A stretch of DNA of 64,000 nucleotides from Ptychodera flava (taxonomy: Eukaryota > Hemichordata > Enteropneusta > Ptychoderidae). Within the stretch, counting starts at the first letter, position 1. The number at the start of each line of letters is the position of its first letter. The notes beneath the pieces were generated by a model, which ran no database searches, was not told where the DNA came from, and was given only the letters and a program-made list of their open reading frames with translations. Both the position numbers and the translations under genes were made by a program. Location: assembly GCF_041260155.1 (NCBI RefSeq), contig NC_091942.1, positions 7,830,501-7,894,500 on the forward strand. Direction: 5' to 3'. This document shows positions 58,501 to 64,000 of the stretch, one piece after another.

Positions 58501-61053
58501 GTTCATTAATTAGGTCTGTGATTAAAAATACTGCAATACAGATAGGGCTTAATGGCCAAGAATGAGTTCCATGGTGCTGAAAACATAAAACCAACGCCCT
58601 TGTATCAACTTTGAATGATATTGGTGGAAATATGTCTGAGTTATGGCTCTGTACATGAAAAAACGTAACTAAATTACGTGCATAAATATTACGTAATATG
58701 ACAATATATCAATGTCCTTGTACCAACTTTGAATAAAATTGGTTGATACATTTCTGATAGCTGCGGACATGAAAAATCTTAACATAATGCCACCACGTAG
58801 CCATTGTATTTGATCTCACCGCAAAAATATCTAAGTGCATATGAATGACATGAGTCAATGTCTTTGTACCATTTTGAATAAAATCAGTTGAGATGTGCCC
58901 TAGTTATGGCAGAAATTGCCTAAAAAATACAAAATTGCAGATTTCATCATTGTTTCAATATGTCACATTAGTTCATGTGTCGGAAACTGTATACCCAATA
59001 TCAAAGCTATCAGACTAGTACTTTTTGAGAAAAACCTTTTTTGACCAAAGATTGTAAAAATTGCCCCAAAATTACATAATTGTAGATTTCACCATGATTT
59101 GAAATGTCACATTTTGCTCATCCCTATGAACCTGTATACCAAATATCAAAGCTGTCATAGAAGGTGTTTAGGTGTAACAAATTTCTGACCAAAAATGACA
59201 AAAATTGCCCTGAAAATTACAAATTTGCATATTTCTGCATAATTTGAATTAATCTGAAATAGATCATCCCTATGGTCCTATATACTAATATCAAAGCTAT
59301 CTGACCTGTAGTTTTAAAGAAGATTTTTAAAGACATTTTGACCAAAAATGACAAAAATTGCCTAAAAAATACGTTTATCCAAATTTCATCACAATTTGAA
59401 CAAATCTAAGTGAGATCACCCTAAGTAAAGTGCACGTCAAATTTCAAGCAATTGGACATACGGTTTCAGAGAAGAAGATTTATTTACCAAAACAGAAAAA
59501 AATCTCCCAAAAATACAAATATGCAAATTTCACCACTATTTGAACAAACTTAAGTGAGGTATCCCAAGTGAACAGCATAGCAAATTTCAAAGCAATCGGA
59601 CTTGCAATTTCAGAGGAGAAGGCAATTGTGGATGGATGACAAGGGAAAATCAACCTATTTGATAAGCTCCGCGTTGCTGACAGCTGAGCTAACAAACATT
59701 GCAATAAATCTGGATGTATAGAGAAGCCCTGAACAAAGGTTTAGGACTGAACCAGTTGAATTGTCATGTACCATTAGAATGTGAATTTTCTTGAAAACCT
59801 GATGTAAGAAATTTACTGTGAATCTCACCTTGTGAACAGTCTTCTCCTGTCCATGCTGGTGGACACACACACTGACCATCCTCTGGGGTACCGCCATTGT
59901 TGCAAAGTTCTGATGTACACAAAGCAAATAACAATTGTCAACACACATGCTGGTGGGTCTCATCAAAATATACCAATATATGCAGGAAAATGTAAGAATG
60001 TAGAACAACATATTTTGTTTTCGACTTCTACTGGTTGGTTTCTATGCAAATGCAGAAAGTTACCCACACTTACAGTGTATTGGGACATGTTTTTTTTTCA
60101 AAAAATCAAAAGTATGGGGCATTTTTTATTTGCCACGACTTGATAATCTTTTTCTTGAGTAAAATAAGAAAAACTCACCTCCAATCTCACAGTTATCACC
60201 ACTAAACCCAGGCTGACACTGACACGTGTATGAGCCAGGCTGGTTGATGCAATCACCATTGTTGAAGCAGGGTCTAAGAGTTATACATTCATTGACATCT
60301 GCATGTATGGCAAGAGAAAATTACTAAAGACATCATATTTTGTTTGGTTTTGGAATTCATGCAAGCAAAGGAAAATTATTTGTTATTATACATCAAATGG
60401 CACTGCATACATAAAGGATCATGAAGGAAAAAACTTGCAATAAAGGAAAATTTGGTGTCAACTCAAAAGTACACCTGGGGCTAAACGTATTATTGTTCAG
60501 AAGTTTGCTTTGAAATATCTCCTCTACCACTTTAAGGACTAGGAATGCTAGCTTTTGATTAATTTTTCATTATGTTTATTTTGTATATCAATTGAAGTTC
60601 TTATTCTACTCTAAAGAGAATGTTGAAGCACCACCTATTTAGCTTGTCAACACAGCGTCTACGTGTAAAATGCACTGTTATTGTTTACATATGAATTCTG
60701 ATCCGGACCAGAATACAGTTGTCAACAATAACAATGCAGTCTACATATGTACAGACTAAGTTGATGAGCTGAATACACTATGAGTATCTCAACATACTTT
60801 GCATAAAAGAACAACTAAGAATCATGATTGACATTAAAATCAAAAAGAGTGAAAAAAATCATCAAATGTTAGCATTACTGGCAGTTTCCTGCACAGCAAG
60901 TGCACCTATTTCTATATGTTAGTGAATTATACTTACCAAATTGACAGTTCACACCTTCCCATCCGTCAACACAATTACAATAGTAGCCTCCACGGAGTTC
61001 TTCTGTGCACACACCACTGTTCTGACATGGTGAGGACTCACATTCATTTGTAT
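45055..61053 (-). CDS. Multi-EGF single-pass membrane protein, 3' part (18 exons; 5' end outside window)
   Basis: Eighteen minus-strand exons, each with GT/AG borders, join in one frame (2,015 nt, 671 residues before the stop); all internal exons are phase 1-1 and divisible by three. Order: 13 six-cysteine EGF domains, most opening with D-x-D/N-E-C (calcium-binding type), four 27-29-residue modules with only four cysteines, then a spacer, a transmembrane helix ([21 protein letters not shown]) and a basic tail CTRRRKKKE. It should face the outside of the cell with almost no cytoplasmic part. Eight domains fit the O-fucose site C-x4-S/T-C (for example CQNGGTC), two fit the O-glucose site C-x-S-x-P-C (CESSPC, CASNPC), and several fit the Asx-hydroxylation pattern, all as in Notch and its ligands. 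No DSL, LNR or ankyrin part is present here, so it is Notch-like only in its repeats. The N terminus and signal peptide must lie beyond 64000. Confidence 0.88.
45576..45689 (-). CDS. EGF gene exon 17: calcium-type EGF domain
   Basis: 38 codons: [15 protein letters not shown] ... [12 protein letters not shown]. Carries O-glucose (CASNPC), O-fucose (CQNGGTC) and Asx-hydroxylation ([12 protein letters not shown]) patterns. Borders TTCAACAG| and ACTG|GTAAGT. Confidence 0.9.
46437..46553 (-). CDS. EGF gene exon 16: calcium-type EGF domain
   Basis: [16 protein letters not shown] ... [12 protein letters not shown]. Six cysteines. Acceptor AACTTCCAG|, donor ACAA|GTTAGT. Confidence 0.88.
46636..46666. 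repeat. (TA)n microsatellite
   Basis: About 15 TA units in intron 15 of the EGF gene. Confidence 0.9.
47009..47122 (-). CDS. EGF gene exon 15: EGF domain without the calcium motif
   Basis: [15 protein letters not shown] ... [12 protein letters not shown]. It lacks the D-x-D/N-E start, so is probably not calcium-binding. Acceptor CATCATCAG|, donor GCAG|GTATGT. Confidence 0.88.
48037..48150 (-). CDS. EGF gene exon 14: calcium-type EGF domain
   Basis: [15 protein letters not shown] ... [12 protein letters not shown]. Asx-hydroxylation pattern [12 protein letters not shown] is present. Acceptor TTCTTTTTTAG|, donor ACAG|GTAGGA. Confidence 0.9.
48958..49074 (-). CDS. EGF gene exon 13: calcium-type EGF domain
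   Basis: [16 protein letters not shown] ... [12 protein letters not shown]. Acceptor TCTCTCCAG|, donor ACAG|GTTGGT. Confidence 0.9.
49464..49795. mobile_element. TTAA-ended element with ~120-bp inverted arms
   Basis: TTAAAGGGACAAAGTCGGCC at the left and its near inverse at the right are bounded by TTAA at 49464 and 49792. The arms pair over about 120 bp (TATTGTTTGACATGTTGAA; GAATGGATGACCATGC) around a ~90-bp centre. It lies in EGF intron 12. Confidence 0.85.
49925..50011 (-). CDS. EGF gene exon 12: four-cysteine mini-EGF module
   Basis: 29 codons: [27 protein letters not shown]. The first and third EGF cysteines are missing. Acceptor TTATAATAG|, donor CAAG|GTGAGA. Confidence 0.85.
50339..51335. 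repeat. Tandem-unit element with ~150-bp units and GAC-rich end
   Basis: Several diverged units each carry TATACCAAATATCAAAGCTG, a GCAGTTTTGA word and AAAAATACAAATTTGCA. It ends in a GACGGACGCC stretch with CATA microsatellite, like the header of the 1.66-2.65 kb array. A related array lies at 58.6-59.64 kb. Confidence 0.75.
51345..52065. mobile_element. TTAA element family 2, copy A (inverted to copy B)
   Basis: Bounded by TTAA at 51341 and 52066. Ends GGTAGAGCTGCATGTTGCC and its partner GGGTGCAGCGACCCC are imperfect inverted repeats. It lies in EGF intron 11. The body matches 53697-54393 in reverse over its whole length. Confidence 0.85.
52122..52241 (-). CDS. EGF gene exon 11: calcium-type EGF domain
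   Basis: [16 protein letters not shown] ... [12 protein letters not shown]. Acceptor ACCCTCCAG|, donor ATCTG|GTAGGT. Confidence 0.9.
52499..52548. repeat. (TC)n microsatellite touching a splice donor
   Basis: About 24 TC units. On the minus strand the (GA)n run begins within the donor of exon 10 (GTAAGAGAGAGA). Confidence 0.92.
52551..52661 (-). CDS. EGF gene exon 10: EGF domain
   Basis: [15 protein letters not shown] ... [12 protein letters not shown]. Acceptor ACATGGCAG|, donor ACAG|GTAAGAGAGA merging into the microsatellite. O-fucose motif CQNGGTC. Confidence 0.9.
52821..52937 (-). CDS. EGF gene exon 9: calcium-type EGF domain
   Basis: [16 protein letters not shown] ... [12 protein letters not shown]. 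Acceptor GCACAACAG|, donor TTGG|GTGAGT. O-fucose and Asx-hydroxylation ([12 protein letters not shown]) patterns. Confidence 0.9.
53350..53692 (+). repeat. MITE family 1, full-length copy with TTAA flanks
   Basis: TTAA at 53346-53349 and 53693-53696 flank GGTAGAACTCACCTCGG ... TTTGAGGCGCATACAC. This is the clearest target duplication of the family, and its right TTAA is shared with the next element. Confidence 0.85.
53697..54393. mobile_element. TTAA element family 2, copy B
   Basis: Begins GGGGGCACTGCACCCAACAC after TTAA at 53693 and ends ATGCAGCTCCACC before TTAA at 54394. Reverse complement of copy A with scattered substitutions. Lies in EGF intron 8. Confidence 0.85.
54620..54706 (-). 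CDS. EGF gene exon 8: four-cysteine mini-EGF module
   Basis: [27 protein letters not shown]. Same pattern as exon 12. Acceptor GTCACCAG|, donor GAAG|GTGAGA. Confidence 0.85.
54894..54965. mobile_element. Very short piggyBac-like MITE
   Basis: TTAA + CCCTTTGAACC and GGTGCAAAGGG + TTAA give a 72-bp element with the same end type as 27804-28019. Confidence 0.65.
55955..56074 (-). CDS. EGF gene exon 7: calcium-type EGF domain
   Basis: [16 protein letters not shown] ... [12 protein letters not shown]. Acceptor TCTCCCCAG|, donor GCAA|GTGAGT. Confidence 0.9.
56424..56540 (-). CDS. EGF gene exon 6: calcium-type EGF domain
   Basis: [16 protein letters not shown] ... [12 protein letters not shown]. 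The aromatic residue usual before the fourth cysteine is replaced (GDASC). Acceptor ATCTGTCCAG|, donor CTTG|GTAAGT. Confidence 0.9.
56617..57050. mobile_element. Palindromic 'CTCACA' element, uninterrupted copy
   Basis: Runs from TTTCTCACAATCCTGGCCGC to GGGTGTGAGATTCTATTAATC. The 56911-57013 palindrome has 45-bp arms with two mismatches. It is the undisturbed counterpart of the split copy at 24.9-27.5 kb. Lies in EGF intron 5. Confidence 0.85.
57313..57396 (-). CDS. EGF gene exon 5: four-cysteine mini-EGF module
   Basis: [26 protein letters not shown]. Acceptor CATGTTACAG|, donor GATG|GTAAGA. Confidence 0.85.
58093..58221 (-). CDS. EGF gene exon 4: calcium-type EGF domain with short extension
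   Basis: [16 protein letters not shown] ... [12 protein letters not shown], then EYASGT. At 129 nt it is the longest EGF exon because of the extra residues. Acceptor CACATTCAAG|, donor AACTA|GTGAGT. Confidence 0.88.
58590..59640. repeat. Tandem-unit element with ~140-150-bp units
   Basis: Repeats TATACCAAATATCAAAGCTG, GACAAAAATTGCC and TTTGAACAAATCTAAGTGAG in order, as in 50339-51335. It lies in the intron between EGF exons 3 and 4. Confidence 0.75.
59829..59909 (-). CDS. EGF gene exon 3: four-cysteine mini-EGF module
   Basis: [26 protein letters not shown]. At 27 codons it is the shortest module. Acceptor GTACATCAG|, donor CAAG|GTGAGA. Confidence 0.85.
60179..60298 (-). CDS. EGF gene exon 2: calcium-type EGF domain
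   Basis: [16 protein letters not shown] ... [12 protein letters not shown]. Acceptor ACATGCAG|, donor GGAG|GTGAGT. Numbering counts only exons in this window. Confidence 0.9.
60937..61053 (-). CDS. EGF gene exon 1 of window: calcium-type EGF domain
   Basis: [15 protein letters not shown] ... [13 protein letters not shown]-glucose motif CESSPC. Acceptor TTCGACAG|, donor TTTG|GTAAGT. Its phase-1 start needs an upstream exon, which is not in the remaining 2.9 kb. Confidence 0.9.
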
Positions 61054-61095
61054 CTGTCGAAGATCCACAGACAATTTACTAAGTCAGTGACTCAA

Positions 61096-61245
61096 AAAAT
61101 CTAGCCTATTCGGATTCTCAAACTTTTACGATACTTCTTTGGTCTACCACTTGTTGGGGCTCAGTTTGAAGTTCACAGGGTATATAAAGTTTTCACTGTC
61201 TTATTTTTTGTGAAAGTATAGAAAATTTTATTTCTTCCCAAAGGG
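61096..61245 (+). repeat. MITE family 1, first half of a split copy
   Basis: TCTCAAACTTTTACGATAC to TTCTTCCCAAAGGG follows the family consensus, then stops at TTAA. The rest continues at 63803. Confidence 0.75.
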
Positions 61246-61260
61246 TTAAAGCCGCACTTT

Positions 61261-61665
61261 TCAATCCCCGGTTCTCGCATTAGTGGAGTTCTCCTCCCTG
61301 TCAAACACCTGGCCAGTACGATGTTTGATTTCTGTAACATTAATTACACAAACTGATCTCAACCTTTTGTCACAATTTGCTAATCCTGCAAACAGAGTTA
61401 ATGCAAGCTTTTGATTGACGGTCGGTTCAAATCGCCAACGGTCATTGATTCCCCACCACAAACACTTGAATTTCCTAAAAAATTGTCTTCCAGTCACGTT
61501 AGACTTTGAATATAGCCACAGAGTTCGATCGGCAGCAACTTTGCGCTGACCGCTTGGCGGTCTATCTGTGTTTATGTGGCCGGGGAAAACTAAAAATAGC
61601 GCCAATGGCACTTGATCACAACTGGCACATTGTGAAACTACTCTATCTCTGGTACACCTGTACAT
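61261..61665 (-). other. Open frame of 134 codons at the end of the insertion
   Basis: Unrecognised. Reads MYRCTRDRV ... RSVCVINVTEIKHRTGQ ... NARTGD and ends 12 bp inside the element. GC is higher than around it. It may be a decayed or accessory element ORF, or chance. An acceptor-like site was not evident. Confidence 0.25.
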
Positions 61666-61940
61666 GAAATACTGAATTGGTAGGTGCTGCGGGTTTGGAG
61701 TTTGTCAGTAAATGCACACAGAAAACAAAGTCCCGAAGTAGCGAATTCCAGCCATTTTCAAACCACACTGTTTGTCAGTAGGGTATAAGCAATATTTGCA
61801 AAAATCACATTTCCAGGCTAATAGACTATGTTTTACGAAATCACACGTCCTTATTACAAAATAAAAAGATCTTTGTCTTTAAATCAATGCGCCAGTAAAC
61901 AGGTCCAGCAGCTAGTTATGTCATCAAGTCTGTAATGTTA

Positions 61941-62382
61941 AGGGTCATAACAAATGTGAGAAATCTAAAACATTAAATATGTTGTTTTTTTTATCAATTT
62001 TATTACCAAAAGCGCATGAAATCTCTGATACTTTGAATCAGCCATCCTGCATATTTGTAACATTCATCAAAACCTCATTTCTGTTCCACAACTCATTAAA
62101 TAGTCCACAATGCAGGATTTGTGTACATTCCAAAACTACATATATGAAAGACCCCTAAAATCAATTAGTTAAAGGGGGGTTAGAAATTTCCCAAAACTAT
62201 CTAACCGCTGCTCCGTTTGGCTCCATTTTTCGGAATCGGAACCTTGGAATTAGTCTGAATATCTCTACCAAATATCAATGCAGTCTGTTCAGCGGATTTT
62301 GACTTTTTGTCGTTTACGGAAAATGGACACTGTCCACCACTGGTTGAAGCTAACCCTATATCACAACTTCCAGATGTGATAA
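61941..62382. repeat. 442-bp direct repeat, copy 1
   Basis: AGGGTCATAACAAATGTGAG to TCACAACTTCCAGATGTGAT. The matching copy lies 1,310 bp downstream with about one change per 10-15 bases. Confidence 0.88.
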
Positions 62383-63250
62383 TGACCTATGGTCATTATG
62401 TTAAAAAATACCGCCAATGGCGCTTGGACATAATGACCGCCTAGTATTATCGGCATTTATCAACAACCACACTCACTGTGAATTAGACAGACCACGAAGT
62501 CAATGAGCAACATATAGCTGAAAGACTATTTTTCACATTGTGATTTTAAGCTCATTTTTATGAGAAAAGAGACACGTATATGTATATGGAGAAAAAGCAG
62601 AAGACATATTTGTAAATTGTTTGTTAAGTGACAATCATATATGCATCTCTTGAAATTTTGTGGTTATAAGGTATAACAGTAGTGTAAGAATAATGAGGTT
62701 AGAGTAAGTTAGTAAAGCTAAGTTGACAGTAATTAAGATTACAAAATTATACACTAAGCTGAGGAAATCTGAATGAAATAAACGTTGAAAAGTAGCAAAG
62801 TCATGGTCATCTTTTGTCTAATACCTTGTGTAAGTTCATGAACTTTACATAAATCTTGCTGTAGATTTGTTGCTAATGGGCAATAACTGTGTTTCAGATC
62901 ATTTCAGAGCAATCCATCCATGACAGGTTTAAATTGTAATATACTTCTGTTTAAAGGAGAGAAACTTCTCAAATAATTTTTTTCCCTGTAATTTGCTGTG
63001 AGAACACATGGACAGATGCTCAGGACTCTATGCTGGTGCTACCTTGATAACTAACCTACAACTTGTAACGTCATTGTCTAACCTGTTCACCCCAATTTCC
63101 TGTAGACAGGTCCACACTCTCCATTGATAACAATGGGTTTGGGCCATACCATTGTAGTGAAAGACTGTAACATGTGAGGTTGTGGATACTTAATCTCTGG
63201 AATGTCAAAGTCTGTATATTGACTCAAGGATGTTTACTTAACAAATGCCT

Positions 63251-63692
63251 AGGGTCATCTCAAAAGTGAGGATCTAAAACTATGAAATATGTTTTTTTTA
63301 ATGCTTTTGATGCCCAAAAGACCATAGAAATCTCTTATACTTCGAATCAGCCATCCTGCATATTTCTAACATTCATCAAAACCTCATTTCTGTTCAACAA
63401 CTCATAAAACAGTCCACAATGCAGGATTGGTGTACATTCCAAAACTACATATATGAAAGACCCCTAAAATCAATTAGATAAAAAGGGGGGTTAGAAATTT
63501 CCCAAAACTATCTAACCAGCACTCCGTTTGGCTCCAGTTTTCGGAATTGGAACCTTGGAACCAGTCTATGTATCGGTATCAAATATCAATGCAGTCTGTT
63601 CAGCAGTTTTTGACTTTTTGTCGTTTACGGAAATGGACGACATCAAACACCGGTTGAAACCACCTCTATATCACAACTTCCAGTTGTGATAA
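63251..63692. repeat. 442-bp direct repeat, copy 2
   Basis: AGGGTCATCTCAAAAGTGAG to TCACAACTTCCAGTTGTGAT. Same orientation and length as copy 1; both lie inside the TTAA insertion. Confidence 0.88.
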
Positions 63693-63802
63693 AAAGTGGC
63701 ATTTTCTGGAGCGTGTGCCCGTGTGTTGCCTGTTTCGTGTCCACTTACACAATGAACGCCGCCATAGCTTGGCGTCCTTTTAAAGAGAGGCTCCGCCTTT
63801 AA

Positions 63803-63993
63803 CACAGGGATGGTGGCCGTTTTGTATTTCAAGTGTTGGTAAACTTAAGTTAATTTGTTTGTCCAATACCAAAATTTGCTATGTGACTCTTTATTTTCAT
63901 CTTGATTTTGAATGAGAATGTATGAGAGTTTGCTTGAGGAATGCTTGGACAAAAGTTTAGTCTTTGTTTTTCCAGACAAAAACTACCTTATTC
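63803..63993 (+). repeat. MITE family 1, second half of the split copy
   Basis: CACAGGGATGGTGGCCGTTTT, CCAAAATTTGCTATGTGAC and the right end AAAACTACCTTATTC complete the copy begun at 61096. Confidence 0.75.
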
Positions 63994-64000
63994 AAGCCTC

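Larger units (their letters stand above)
61250..63798. mobile_element. 2.55-kb TTAA-flanked insertion inside MITE family 1
   Basis: TTAA at 61246-61249 and 63799-63802 flank it, at the exact TTAA found in intact MITE copies (GAGTTAACACAG). The ends, AGCCGCACTTTTC and the inverse of GAGGCTCCGCCT, match only weakly as inverted repeats. It holds two 442-bp direct repeats and a 134-codon minus-strand frame. No piggyBac transposase domain was recognised. Confidence 0.75.

Noticed and set aside
61106..64000. Further 5' exons of the EGF gene
   Set aside because: No cysteine-rich frame or CxNGG-type motif was found upstream of 61053; the stretch is MITE and TTAA-insertion sequence.

Overview
The window is eukaryotic nuclear DNA from an animal, most likely an invertebrate deuterostome such as a hemichordate or amphioxus. 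That placement is an inference from the gene types and repeat load, not from any diagnostic marker. The evidence for a metazoan is: genes split by spliceosomal introns with GT/AG borders; a long Notch-like EGF-repeat membrane gene with about one EGF domain per phase-1 exon; a C-type lectin gene; a Crypton-type tyrosine recombinase; decayed LINEs; and very many AT-rich non-autonomous transposons and microsatellites. No rRNA, tRNA or CRISPR was recognised and there is no operon structure.

Layout. 0-11.8 kb is mostly non-coding: a 152-bp tandem array (1.66-2.65 kb), a possible TATA promoter and 5' exon (3.44-3.55 kb), a (CT)n tract, a frameshifted LINE reverse transcriptase (6.7-8.2 kb) and a second LINE 3' end on the minus strand (10.1-10.6 kb). 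11.8-16.1 kb holds a complete four-exon gene on the plus strand for a small secreted C-type lectin, with TATA box, signal peptide, furin-like site and poly(A) signal. 19.0-21.3 kb holds an intact 443-residue Crypton-type tyrosine recombinase on the minus strand, between two long palindromes. 24.4-24.6 kb holds a putative 70-residue two-pass membrane protein on the minus strand.

24.7-27.6 kb is a three-level nest of transposons: a TTAA-type MITE split by a palindromic 'CTCACA' element, itself split by a 2.1-kb Harbinger-like element that carries a ~184-bp satellite. A related Harbinger-like element lies at 35.3-36.7 kb. 37.9-39.9 kb is CpG-rich and contains at least five long palindromes. 28-45 kb otherwise has no gene that I can support.

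45.06-61.05 kb is the main gene, on the minus strand: the last 18 exons of a single-pass membrane protein with 13 six-cysteine EGF domains, four recurrent four-cysteine mini-EGF modules, one transmembrane helix and a nine-residue basic tail. Its 5' end lies beyond base 64000. Its introns hold many TTAA-flanked elements; two inverted copies of one ~0.7-kb element bracket exons 9-11, an arrangement known to favour circular RNA. The right edge (61.2-63.8 kb) is a 2.55-kb TTAA-flanked insertion inside another MITE copy.

The lectin and the EGF receptor are both cell-surface or secreted recognition-type proteins, but nothing in the sequence shows that they work together. All exon borders come from reading splice sites and frame by eye and have not been tested against transcripts.
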